Below, piece by piece: positions 1-7,209 of a stretch of 64,000 nt of DNA (its first letter is position 1; every line of letters begins with the position of its first letter). The notes under the pieces are model-generated. The model was not told the DNA's origin. It saw only the letters and a list, made by a program, of their open reading frames with translations, and searched no databases. The translations under genes and the position numbers were made by a program. The stretch lies in the NCBI GenBank assembly GCA_013359135.1, contig JABWCN010000009.1:1-64000 (forward strand), given 5' to 3'. Origin of the DNA: Pseudobdellovibrionaceae bacterium. GTDB lineage: Bacteria > Bdellovibrionota > Bdellovibrionia > Bdellovibrionales > Bdellovibrionaceae.

Positions 1-96
1 AAAGAGTCTGACACAGCTTTAGTCTATTTTTAGACGAGCATGAGGTCCTTTTGTGGATGATTCCATCTAGGGGATGCTCGCTTTCTTACATTGTCT
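1..96. repeat. Left copy of ~95-bp hairpin repeat
   Basis: About 87% identical by eye to 2569-2663, in the same orientation. The copies start together at aaag(a/g)gtctgacacag and stop matching just after ttacattgtct. Inside are inverted arms CGAGCAT (35-41) and ATGCTCG (74-80), a hairpin architecture like IS200/IS605-type subterminal palindromes. The left boundary may lie outside the window. The unit interrupts a TnpA reading frame here, so it is probably a small non-autonomous mobile element; that is inference. Confidence 0.75.
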
Positions 97-197
97 TTTT
101 CATGCGCAAGCGTCATTACCCTCTTACGATATTTCGTAGACCAGACAATGTGATACTGACATTCAAAAACGGAGTGACTGCTTCTGTGAAATCCCAT
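30..197 (-). pseudogene. tnpA: IS200-type TnpA (Y1 transposase), N-terminal fragment
   Basis: Reading the minus strand from the ATG at 197 gives a 55-residue frame whose first ~33 residues match the start of IS200/IS605-family TnpA: RSSHSVFECQYHIVW then STKYRKRVM. The frame then runs into the 1-96 repeat and stops at 30. A full TnpA is about 130-155 residues, so the metal-binding HxH motif and the catalytic tyrosine are absent. The fragment cannot be an active transposase. The frame was too short to be called by length and was found by reading the antisense of 100-197. GC-rich hairpins at 244-296 lie just upstream, as expected for the left end of such an element. Confidence 0.75.
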
Positions 198-243
198 AAT
201 CCGACCTATAACACAAAACGGGCTTGAAACCTAGGTGGAGAAT

Positions 244-296
244 GGGGCTACGCCCCCTTCAACCCCCGCTTATATCCCACGCGGCAAGCCGCGGGG
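244..296. repeat. Two GC-rich hairpins, probable IS200-type left end
   Basis: GGGGC (244-248) and GCCCC (252-256) form a tight hairpin. CGCGGC (280-285) and GCCGCG (288-293) form a second one, extended by CCC/GGG with one bulged A. They lie 47-99 bases upstream of the TnpA fragment start. IS200/IS605 elements carry subterminal palindromes in this place, recognised by TnpA, and a further hairpin that can mask the tnpA ribosome site. Assignment to this element is by position and shape. Confidence 0.5.
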
Positions 297-318
297 CCCT
301 ACGCTTCAGACGGTAGAG

Positions 319-832
319 CTATCTGATCAAGGTTGAGTGCGAACGCTCTTTTAAAAAAAGAAGTAGAGCTAGAATAATTAACCCGACTTCAATAAAAAAA
401 GTCCAATGAAAGATAAAACTCATAACCCACCAACTGTGAGTAGGCGGAATGTTCACCAATTGAATAGCTTGATTTGAAAATGGCCAAGCCCAGCGGATCT
501 GCCCAGCAATTGTGTCGAGGGCTAAATGCAGCATCAGGCTCATCCAGAGCCCTAAAGTAAAAACTCTCAGCTTTTGTAACTTTGTAATTTTGGAAAGCAT
601 GTATAAGAAGACACAGATCCCGCTCCAAAAGAATGGTGTATGAGTCCAATAACTATGATGAAACCTCACTTCTATCAGAAATAAAGTAGAACCAAAAAGT
701 ATCAACATCAGGCAATATGCTTCCGAGTAAAATGCCTACAAGTTGCGATTTTTTTGATTCTTTAGGGAAGATCGGTTTTTGATTTGCACCTTTAAATAAA
801 ATATAGCCAGCATGAAGGTGTGCTATAAGCAT
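319..832 (-). pseudogene. Frameshifted DUF457/YdjM-type membrane metallohydrolase
   Basis: Two overlapping minus-strand frames together encode one protein. The upstream frame starts at the ATG at 832 (MLIAHLHAGYILFK) and carries LLGSILPDVDTFWF before stopping at 653. The other frame continues with HHSYWTHTPFFW and several hydrophobic segments to 319. The D-x-D plus H...THT arrangement is typical of the YdjM/YbcI (DUF457) inner-membrane metal-dependent hydrolases. Dropping one base of the A-run at 661-663 joins the halves as SEV-HHSYWTHT, about 170 residues. It follows the 83-residue membrane gene at 837 by 4 bases, like an operon. Either a real +1 frameshift mutation or a sequencing error in a homopolymer. 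No function is known beyond the family. Confidence 0.6.
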
Positions 833-836
833 TTTG

Positions 837-1088
837 TTAATTCTTACCTGGTGATCGCGAAAGAAAATAAACTGCTGGTAATCCCAAAAGCAGAATGCCG
901 CCAGTAACAAGGCTAAATGTCATAACCACAAGAAAATAAAAATCCGATGTGGGGACCCCATCAATATGAAACTCATCTTGTGGGTTGTGGCTCCACGACG
1001 CTTCACCAAAGAAAAAAGCCGCAAAAATTCCTAAAATGATTGCGACGACTAAGGTTTTCTTAGCTCTAGACTTAAACAATGGGCTCAT
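837..1088 (-). CDS. Small membrane protein, unknown
   Basis: 83 residues. One hydrophobic segment at about 11-28 (TLVVAIILGIFAAFFF) follows a basic start, and a second lies at about 50-77 (FYFLVVMTFSLVTGGILLLG). They are separated by a hydrophilic loop with EFHIDGVPT. The likely topology has both ends in the cytoplasm. It ends 4 bases before the ATG of the frameshifted DUF457-type gene, so the two were probably co-transcribed. No obvious Shine-Dalgarno sequence precedes the ATG at 1088. I do not recognise a family. Confidence 0.5.
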   Translation of the reverse strand: MSPLFKSRAKKTLVVAIILGIFAAFFFGEASWSHNPQDEFHIDGVPTSDFYFLVVMTFSLVTGGILLLGLPAVYFLSRSPGKN

Positions 1089-1147
1089 TCATTTAATTTC
1101 AAAGCAAAGCTGAAAACCGGTCAACAAAGAAATGAATAACAGTAGCA

Positions 1148-1250
1148 GGCGGTCACCGCCGGAGAGTCTTCCTGAACCGAGTTGAGTTATAAAACCCCGG
1201 TTGACTATGAAGAAGACTTTGCTAAAGTGCCCAACAACGAGTCCGTTGTT
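1148..1250. repeat. Two palindromes upstream of the HEAT gene
   Basis: GGCGGT-C-ACCGCC is a perfect palindrome at 1148-1160. AACAACG (1233-1239) pairs with CGTTGTT (1244-1250). Neither is followed by a T-run, so they are not clear terminators. They sit in the otherwise gene-free 1089-1303 interval before the ATG at 1304 and could be regulatory or remnants of transferred DNA. Confidence 0.4.
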
Positions 1251-1303
1251 CTCAGATAAGATAAATTCGTGAATTCCTGAGCCAACAGAAAAAGGAAGTA
1301 GCC

Positions 1304-1879
1304 ATGAACTCCAACCATTGCATCGTCCTGATGCCAGAGGTGGCAAGGACGGAGGTGCAGAGCGCGCTGGCACTGCTCGGTCTGACCCACCACCACACGT
1401 GGGAGCAGGATGCAGCGGGCGAGGGTTATGAAGAAGTATGGACGAACTCTGCCCGCGATATTGCCGTCAATTATGTCGAATCTAGGCTCTTCAACGTTGC
1501 GTATCTGACCATAAGGGGAGAGCGATCGGATGCCTTGTGCGCTGATATTGAGATCATGTTGCGCGTCTTTAGCCCATCTGAACTGCTGGACGCCGTAAGA
1601 GCTGGCAAGACCCACAATGAGCGGGTACAGGCTCTGTCCAAACTTGCGGCCATGTTCCCCAGTTACGATGAGCAGACGTATAGGGTGTTCGTCGCGGCGG
1701 CGACCCAGCATGAAAATACCCTCCTCCAGGAGGCAGCGATTAATGCGATGGGGTATCGGGGCTGGCCGCAATACATCCCAGTATTGGAGGCCATCGCCGC
1801 AGGCGACCCGTCTGAGAGCGTGCGGAACCGTGCCGTTTTGACCTTAATACATGTGATAGGTGAGAAATTTGTTAAGTGA
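1304..1879 (+). CDS. HEAT-repeat protein, GC-rich, probably transferred
   Basis: 191 residues with a good ribosome site (aggaag, 6-8 bases before the ATG). The C-terminal half has helical repeats of HEAT type: LLQEAAINAMGYRGW, then YIPVLEAIA followed by ESVRNRAVLTLIHVI. The N-terminal ~90 residues (CIVLMPEVARTEVQSAL... and IAVNYVESRLFNVAYLTI) are not a domain I can name. There is no signal peptide. Base composition is strikingly different from the neighbours: line 1321-1380 is about two thirds G+C, whereas most of the window is near one third. Codons use many C/G third positions. This and the repeat-bounded setting point to recent transfer. A scaffold or immunity-type role is possible, but nothing in the sequence proves it. 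Confidence 0.75.
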   Translation: MNSNHCIVLMPEVARTEVQSALALLGLTHHHTWEQDAAGEGYEEVWTNSARDIAVNYVESRLFNVAYLTIRGERSDALCADIEIMLRVFSPSELLDAVRAGKTHNERVQALSKLAAMFPSYDEQTYRVFVAAATQHENTLLQEAAINAMGYRGWPQYIPVLEAIAAGDPSESVRNRAVLTLIHVIGEKFVK

Positions 1880-2239
1880 CGGTGATTCAATCTCCCTACC
1901 GCCTTCCATAGACTTGACCGACTCTGTTTGCATCACCATGTCAAACTGAAGTAGAGTTTGAGAAGCTTATATAAAAGTTCCCTCTTTAGCGGCAGGACGA
2001 TTGTTTCTACCGCGGAATTTTGCGTCTAGCAAGCCGGCTCATTTTCTTCTGGTAATGTATATAGATTTACAACGGTTTTGTTGCGCTACGGGACGTGCGT
2101 GAGATTTTACTCTTGATCTTGAAGTCGACAGTAACTGGGGCTTTCCAATTTGCTAGCTCTGGTAATTTGAAAGCCTCTCCGAAAAATCTGATCAAACTGT
2201 GTGATTGTGTCGAAGGGTCGCCAGCAGCTTTAAAGAATT
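1880..2239. other. Gene-free interval in the accessory patch
   Basis: 360 bases between the HEAT gene and the small minus-strand gene. No long frame, no clear hairpin plus T-run terminator and no tRNA-like segment was seen. Base composition falls from the GC-rich gene towards the local average, consistent with a junction between acquired and resident DNA. Confidence 0.4.
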
Positions 2240-2509
2240 TCAGGACGTCTTCATAGCTCGATGCGGGACAACCTCTTTGCCGCCCATGAGTTCCATTATA
2301 AGTTGTTCAAAGATTTTTTTGAGAGCTTTGGCTTCTTGATTTTCAGAGAGTGCGCCTTTTTCCTCTTCCATACGTGCAACGCACAGGTTTTCGGTTTTCT
2401 CCAAAAGGGTGATAAAGTTATTGGCGTCAACAGCGTCAATAAAATAATACTTTATATTTTCGGGGCCTCCTAGCCCCTGATATATGCGGAGTCCTATATA
2501 ATATTTCAT
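2240..2509 (-). CDS. Small hypothetical protein
   Basis: 89 residues if started at the ATG at 2509 (MKYYIGLRIYQGLG). This start is preceded by AAGGAGG with about 9 bases of spacing; the longer frame to 2563 would place the Shine-Dalgarno sequence inside the gene. Visible content: a beta-rich start, YYFIDAVDANNFITLLEKTENL, then a charged helix with EEEKGALSENQEAKALKKIFEQLIMELMGG. Cytoplasmic, with no transmembrane segment. Not recognised. It ends inside the accessory patch, 60 bases left of the second hairpin repeat. Confidence 0.5.
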   Translation of the reverse strand: MKYYIGLRIYQGLGGPENIKYYFIDAVDANNFITLLEKTENLCVARMEEEKGALSENQEAKALKKIFEQLIMELMGGKEVVPHRAMKTS

Positions 2510-2568
2510 AAGCGGCATCCTCCTTCGGATTAAATTAAGGTTAACTCTTAATTTTACATCCACTCCCG

Positions 2569-2663
2569 AAAGGGTCTGACACAGCTAACGTCTATTTTTA
2601 GGCTAGCATGAGGTCCATTTGTGGATGTTCCCCTCAGGGGATGCTCGCTTTCTTACATTGTCT
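2569..2663. repeat. Right copy of ~95-bp hairpin repeat
   Basis: Direct-orientation partner of 1-96, with about a dozen differences and one single-base gap. The inverted arms are shorter here (AGCAT/ATGCT). The copy runs into the coding frame of the S33-type hydrolase and supplies its ATG and next 13-14 codons. Repeats in the same orientation 2.5 kb apart could recombine and delete the patch between them. Confidence 0.75.
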
Positions 2664-3979
2664 ATGCTATCAATAGAGACAATAAAGAATTTAAAAACTT
2701 TGCTAGTACATTACCAAAAGATTTTACTTATGGCTTTATAAAAGTTCCTGAAGATTGGAATAAGCCTAATGGTAAACATATCGAAATTTTTTACTATGGA
2801 CGTATTAAAGGGAGTGGAGTTTATAAAAATCTCCCACCAACAGTTTTTTTTAATGGTGGTCCAGGAAACGATAGTCACTATTCCTATCACAAATTAATAG
2901 AATCTGAAATTAGTTTTGATAAACAGCCAATCATTTTTATAGACCAACGTGGCACAGGTTTTTCAAGTAAATACCCGGACATTACTACTAATTATGGTCC
3001 TAGCAAAGTTTTTGATTACTATGGCAGTGAGGGTATAGTCAGAGATGCAGAAGAAATTCGGAAAGCTCTATTTCAAAACAAGTCATGGAATATTTTTGGA
3101 CAAAGTTATGGGGCCATAGTGGTTTATCGCTATTTAAAACTTTTCCCAGAAAGTATTCTCTCTTCAACAACCGATGGCTTTGCTCTTCACTCTCAACCTG
3201 AAGATAAGCTTCTATACTATAAATCACAAATGAAAATTAAGTTAGTTTCCGATTTTTTTAAAAAGTTTCCTTCAAATGTGTCTAGAGTAAAAAAAATTAA
3301 AACGCAAATTGAAGGTAAAATCTCTACTGGTCTTTATAAGAATAATGACTTTGTAGATCTTATTTTAACAAGAGGAATTCAAGACACCAGCAGTTCGGAT
3401 TCCGTAAACGATTTTTTACTAAAAGTTGCACCAGATAGTCAATTTCAAATTGATTTAGATTTTTTAAAAAAATTCATTTTTACTTATTTTCGGGAGGAAA
3501 TTAACTTAAGAACATTTAGTCTATCTTTACCCAGCACTTTTATTCACTATTCTGAAATTGGAGACTGCTATAATTTATTTTTTGAAAAATATTTGAAAAA
3601 AATTATGGCAGAAGATGAAACTCTAAAAGAATTGCCTATTTTTCCATTAACTGATGAACTTTTACTAAAAGAAGATGTTTCAAAGTTACGTGGATTAAAG
3701 TTTTTAAAGAATAAAATTTTCTTTAATGATATCACTCAAGCCCTTGTTAGAAATCCTGATTTAAAAATATATTTCTTTATAGGTAAAGAAGATGTCTATA
3801 CACCGCCTGCAGCGTATGATGAAATGAGGGAGTATTTTTCGTCAGAGAGTAGAATAAAATTCATTGCTAGAGATGGAGATCATTTTAACTTTTTTAAAGA
3901 ATTATTAAATTTAAATGCATTCCTAAAACAAAGCGATAAAAAAAAGAATTCACTTTCCTGTAAAAAATATTATTTTTGA
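2621..3979 (+). CDS. S33-type alpha/beta hydrolase with repeat-derived N-terminus
   Basis: 452 residues related to proline iminopeptidase and tripeptidyl aminopeptidases of family S33. Oxyanion motif GGPG at 79-82, DQRGTG at 109-114, nucleophile elbow GQSYG with Ser162, candidate acid Asp391 (IGKEDVYTPP) and His421 (DGDHF). The family removes N-terminal residues, often proline, from peptides. The first ~14 residues (MDVPLRGCSLSY...) are encoded by the hairpin repeat at 2569-2663, and no Shine-Dalgarno sequence precedes the ATG. The native 5' end, possibly with a signal peptide, therefore seems to have been replaced. The gene may be silent or expressed as a chimera. A terminator follows at 4068. 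Confidence 0.7.
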   Translation: MDVPLRGCSLSYIVYAINRDNKEFKNFASTLPKDFTYGFIKVPEDWNKPNGKHIEIFYYGRIKGSGVYKNLPPTVFFNGGPGNDSHYSYHKLIESEISFDKQPIIFIDQRGTGFSSKYPDITTNYGPSKVFDYYGSEGIVRDAEEIRKALFQNKSWNIFGQSYGAIVVYRYLKLFPESILSSTTDGFALHSQPEDKLLYYKSQMKIKLVSDFFKKFPSNVSRVKKIKTQIEGKISTGLYKNNDFVDLILTRGIQDTSSSDSVNDFLLKVAPDSQFQIDLDFLKKFIFTYFREEINLRTFSLSLPSTFIHYSEIGDCYNLFFEKYLKKIMAEDETLKELPIFPLTDELLLKEDVSKLRGLKFLKNKIFFNDITQALVRNPDLKIYFFIGKEDVYTPPAAYDEMREYFSSESRIKFIARDGDHFNFFKELLNLNAFLKQSDKKKNSLSCKKYYF

Positions 3980-4067
3980 CTCAATAAAACATTAATCTCA
4001 TTTTGGTAATGATTTATCTTTATCATGAATTTTAAACTTAAAAGCTGCCACTATGTAAGGATCGAAA

Positions 4068-4100
4068 GTCTGAACGCTTGAATACCGTTCAGACCTTTTT
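4068..4100 (+). terminator. Rho-independent terminator after the S33 hydrolase
   Basis: Perfect 9-bp stem GTCTGAACG (4068-4076) with CGTTCAGAC (4086-4094), a 9-base loop, then CTTTTT. It lies between two convergent genes (S33 hydrolase and mscL). The T-run favours the plus strand; on the minus strand only TTTC follows. Confidence 0.8.
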
Positions 4101-4159
4101 ATAAAAAATTGTACAAACCTACTTGAAACAAAAAATACTTCAAAATATCAAAAAAAATA

Positions 4160-4525
4160 CTAAGCCTTTTTTTCTTCTGATTTAAGTTTGTTAAAAGCTC
4201 TAACAATCAGAAAAACAGCGAAAGCAATGATAGTAAATGTAATCATCGTCGTCACAAAAACTCCGATATTCATTGTAACGGCACCAGCTTTCTGAGCGTC
4301 TGCTAGGGTTGCGTAGGGACCAGCCTGTGTTGCTCCTTCTTTTAAAGTTACAAACAAGTTTTTAAAATCGATACCACCAATGATTAATCCAATTGGTGGC
4401 ATAATAACATCTTGTACCATCGAGTTAACAATTTTACCAAATTCAGCACCGATAATTAAACCTACTGCCAAATCTAAAACATTACCTTTTACTGCAAACT
4501 CTTTAAATTCTTGTAGCATTCCCAT
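4160..4525 (-). CDS. mscL: Large-conductance mechanosensitive channel MscL
   Basis: 121 residues, close to the usual ~130. The N-terminal helix and first membrane span carry the family signature ([20 protein letters not shown] then AEFGKIV). A periplasmic loop contains GGIDFKNLF, and the second span is near 88-110 ([19 protein letters not shown]), ending in a charged C-terminal helix KLKSEEKKA. MscL forms a homopentamer in the inner membrane and opens under high tension to release solutes on osmotic downshock. It follows the DUF481 gene by 21 bases on the same strand. DUF481 proteins are often salt- or stress-linked, so the pair may be an osmotic-stress unit. Confidence 0.95.
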   Translation of the reverse strand: MGMLQEFKEFAVKGNVLDLAVGLIIGAEFGKIVNSMVQDVIMPPIGLIIGGIDFKNLFVTLKEGATQAGPYATLADAQKAGAVTMNIGVFVTTMITFTIIAFAVFLIVRAFNKLKSEEKKA

Positions 4526-4546
4526 AATCTAATCCAATCTATTTTA

Positions 4547-5263
4547 TTAAAACTTAGCAACTAAGGCTGTTGTAAATGTTGTATCTTCTTTTTTTTCAGA
4601 GTCAGTTTTTGTTTTGTTATGATATTTAACTAAATAAGAAACCTTCAAAGACAAAATTTGATTCATCATAACATTGATAGAAGGCTCATAGTTTAATAAG
4701 TAATCATCAGATTCACTGCTTTTCAAATTTGGAAGATACTCAAGCCAGATCTTTCCTGTTACTGACTCATTCAGTTTTACTCCATACTCTAAATAGACAC
4801 GTGCAGAATTTGAAAAACTAACATCTCCAGCAACGAATTGTGTCTTAGTATAACGATAACCTAACTCACCAAAAAAATTCCTATCAGCTTCTTTTAAAAA
4901 AAAGTACTTTCCACCCATGTCAGTATTATCTCTTTGAACATATCCTGCAAAAGTATCGTTTTCAGCACCATGCTGTAAAAAAACTCCCCATTTTTCCCCT
5001 AGCTCTTTTTCATATCTCAAAGAGGCATCCCATTGTTTTGCTGTTTCAAGTTGATTTGCTTTAGCCTGCAAGTACCTAGCTGAACCGGTCAAAACATGAG
5101 TTTCAATTTTGTAGCTAGTTTTTTGCTTTGCGCTATAGCTTTCTGATGTTGTATTACCACCGACTTGTACTACCGAAGCTTCTGATTCATGCTTCCAAGA
5201 ACTGTCTTCGGCTGCAAATGCAGTTATTCCGAGCAGAATAACTAAAAAAAATATCTTCTTCAT
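4547..5263 (-). CDS. DUF481-family outer-membrane protein
   Basis: 238 residues with a signal peptide (MKKIFFLVILLGITAFA then AEDSSW). The mature part alternates beta strands typical of the DUF481/YdiY family: SSWKHESEASVVQVGGNTTS at the start, YEKELGEKWGVFLQHGAEND, an LGYRYTKTQF strand, and an aromatic C-terminus ending VAKF suited to BAM insertion. The family is predicted to form an outer-membrane beta-barrel; YdiY of E. coli responds to acid and salt stress. Start supported by gaaagg upstream. Transcribed before mscL. Confidence 0.85.
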   Translation of the reverse strand: MKKIFFLVILLGITAFAAEDSSWKHESEASVVQVGGNTTSESYSAKQKTSYKIETHVLTGSARYLQAKANQLETAKQWDASLRYEKELGEKWGVFLQHGAENDTFAGYVQRDNTDMGGKYFFLKEADRNFFGELGYRYTKTQFVAGDVSFSNSARVYLEYGVKLNESVTGKIWLEYLPNLKSSESDDYLLNYEPSINVMMNQILSLKVSYLVKYHNKTKTDSEKKEDTTFTTALVAKF

Positions 5264-5586
5264 AAAAAACCTTTCTTGTTTTCATTTTGTTTATGGAAAA
5301 TGCTTGATTGTTAAATTACAGTCAAATCAATAAATTAAATTAGGATTTGTTGCCGTTTTGTCCTGAAGAGTCAAAGGGGTTTTATCTTTTAAAATTTGAA
5401 TGACCTCCACCCTCAAAATCAACAATTAAAAAAGACAAGCCAACCATTTCTGGCTACGAAGGTCTGAAGTTTTATATTATGCATTGAGGTTGGCTCAAAA
5501 ACTATAAAGACACTTTAGTTAGTTTCTGACTCCTGAAAATAAAAAAAATAAAGTCATTAATGTGATTTCTTCAATACCTTAAGTAC
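5264..5586. other. Gene-free interval between lipB and the DUF481 gene
   Basis: 323 AT-rich bases. It holds the probable lipB terminator (5428-5495) and must contain the promoter of the DUF481-mscL unit. No -35/-10 pair is convincing enough to mark. No frame of useful length and no RNA gene was seen. Confidence 0.4.
5428..5495 (-). terminator. Probable terminator of the guaA-lipB run
   Basis: On the minus strand AGCCAACC (5495-5488) can pair with GGTTGGCT (5445-5438), followed by TGTC and a six-T run. A shorter alternative stem, AGCCA/TGGCT, lies nearer the T-run. It is about 90 bases beyond the lipB stop. The long loop of the outer pairing makes this moderate. Confidence 0.45.
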
Positions 5587-6249
5587 TCAAGAAACCTGCA
5601 TCTTAAAGATTTCTATCCACTCATTAAAAAGTAAATTTAGAGAATCGTCTTGATTTAACTTTTGGTGATTTTCTATTTTGTCGTGGTGTTGACACTTAAT
5701 TCCACAAGAAAGGATATGATCAAATAGCCCTAAATCATTACTCACGTTAATAGAAATTCCGTGCCTCACCACACCATGATCTACCTTTAGACCAACAAAC
5801 GCAATTTTTCCATGATCTGTGTATAACCCTGGTTTTTCTTGATCGTAGTGGTTAACAACTCCTTGGCGTGTCAATAACTCAGAAGTACAACTAAAAAGTA
5901 AATCAATAAAATTCTTAATTCCTAAATGACGATACTTCAAATCTACCATAGGATAAATAACCAATTGTCCAGGTGAGTGAACTGTTGCAAGTCCTCCACG
6001 ATCTGTAGTTTCAATAGTCAATCCCTCTGACTCCACGTCCTTAGAGCTTAATAAAATAAGATCGTGACTTTGTTGAGCAGCTCTATGACCTAAAGTAATG
6101 ACAGGAAGAAACTCCATACCTAAAATAAATATTTTATCAGTCCCAGAAACTTCAGCGACAAGGCGTCTTTGTTGCTGATCAATTTCTTTAAAAGATTTTA
6201 AACCAAGAAAGTTCTGGTGAAAGTTTTTCCCTAAAGCAAACGACTTCAT
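5587..6249 (-). CDS. lipB: Octanoyl-(ACP):protein N-octanoyltransferase LipB
   Basis: 220 residues from the ATG at 6249, directly after the upstream stop (TAACATG). An earlier ATG at 6273 would overlap the upstream gene by 23 bases. LipB moves octanoate from acyl carrier protein to lipoyl domains; LipA then inserts sulfur. Family motifs in order (numbered from 6249): RGG at 84-86, HSPGQLVIYP at 91-100, GKIA with Lys148, HG at 163-164, and LSCGI with catalytic Cys182. The usual YHGPGQ is VHSPGQ here, a mild variation. Last gene of a minus-strand run that starts at guaA. Confidence 0.92.
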   Translation of the reverse strand: MKSFALGKNFHQNFLGLKSFKEIDQQQRRLVAEVSGTDKIFILGMEFLPVITLGHRAAQQSHDLILLSSKDVESEGLTIETTDRGGLATVHSPGQLVIYPMVDLKYRHLGIKNFIDLLFSCTSELLTRQGVVNHYDQEKPGLYTDHGKIAFVGLKVDHGVVRHGISINVSNDLGLFDHILSCGIKCQHHDKIENHQKLNQDDSLNLLFNEWIEIFKMQVS

Positions 6250-6250
6250 G

Positions 6251-7171
6251 TTAGTACAACTCAACTCTATCATTTTCTCTAAATCCGGCCCCGGAGTGAA
6301 TGACTGCTATTGCGCCATCTTGACCAAAAAAACTAACAACCTCTAGAGTTCCCTTGAGTCTTCCTGGACTTTTCCCGATAAAATTTCCAGTTTCAGTGTC
6401 ATAGATTTCTTCGCCTTCATCAACTACACGAAGTAAGTCACCTACATTTAACCCAGAAATTTTCCCCACATTTAAAAATAATCGTTCACCCTGAACGGAA
6501 GCAATACGCCCTTCCCATGATACAGTCTCTAAAGACTTTACTATTTGAGGGACAAACTCATAAAGAGTGTCTTTAATTAATGTTCCCACAAGTTTTGAAG
6601 GATTATCTACTTCCTCAGCTAAACTACCCTCTTGATCCTTGTAGGTTACCGTCTTCATTGTGTTGTAAAGCTCTTTGCCTGACTGATTTACAACCTTAAC
6701 CACCACAGAACATTCATACTCAGTCTTAACCGTCTTTAAAAGACCTTTTTGAGGAATTGATTTTCTAATTTTTAAATCATAAACTTGAGCCTCAAGACCA
6801 CTATGTACCGAGAACTCTTTCAACGTCTTTTGTATGTCTTTAAAGTCATAATTGCCTTGGATAGTAATTTTAGGAATAGATATCTTCAAATCTTCACTAT
6901 CAAAAGCAATGACCTCGTCATTACGATTAAGCTCTTTAAGAAAACCTTTTTTTATGGCTTTCGACAAATCCTCTGGAAGAACTTTCTTAGGATCAAGAAT
7001 TGGCAACACCATCAATCTTTTTTTAATCATCTGATGATCTGGATTCTTACTCAGAGGAATATCTTTAACCATTCTTACTGGTGATGAATTTGAATGCTTC
7101 ATTTGCGTGGTACAAGAAAGCAAACCTATCACTAATAAAGAACATACAAAAATAATTATTTTTTTCATCAT
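6251..7171 (-). CDS. Lipoprotein with FlgT-like middle and C-terminal domains
   Basis: 306 residues. Lipobox LLSC at 17-20 predicts a diacylated Cys20. Residues about 50-215 resemble a TolB-like fold (KKRLMVLPILDPKK..., amphipathic helix, beta strands). The last ~85 residues match the FlgT C-terminal domain: RLFLNVGKISGLNVGDLLRV and YDTETGNFIGK, an SH3-like barrel. FlgT of Vibrio is a periplasmic protein that builds the H-ring around the flagellar basal body. The neighbouring upstream gene encodes an exported protein with a FlgT-N-like start, so the two may form a split FlgT. An alternative is a general LPP20/CsgG-like envelope lipoprotein. The domain match is by eye. Confidence 0.6.
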   Translation of the reverse strand: MMKKIIIFVCSLLVIGLLSCTTQMKHSNSSPVRMVKDIPLSKNPDHQMIKKRLMVLPILDPKKVLPEDLSKAIKKGFLKELNRNDEVIAFDSEDLKISIPKITIQGNYDFKDIQKTLKEFSVHSGLEAQVYDLKIRKSIPQKGLLKTVKTEYECSVVVKVVNQSGKELYNTMKTVTYKDQEGSLAEEVDNPSKLVGTLIKDTLYEFVPQIVKSLETVSWEGRIASVQGERLFLNVGKISGLNVGDLLRVVDEGEEIYDTETGNFIGKSPGRLKGTLEVVSFFGQDGAIAVIHSGAGFRENDRVELY

Positions 7172-7209
7172 TTTTATTCCTTTTTTATCACTACGTCACA
7201 CTTACTAAG

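Noticed and set aside
389-649. 86-residue minus-strand frame
   Set aside because: Third frame over the frameshifted DUF457-type gene, which explains the region better.
1089-1373. 94-residue minus-strand frame
   Set aside because: Low-complexity composition, no ribosome site, overlaps the start of the HEAT gene.
1205-1771. 188-residue minus-strand frame opposite the HEAT gene
   Set aside because: A shadow created by the GC-rich codons of the plus-strand gene, which has a ribosome site and recognisable repeats. The shadow has no motif.
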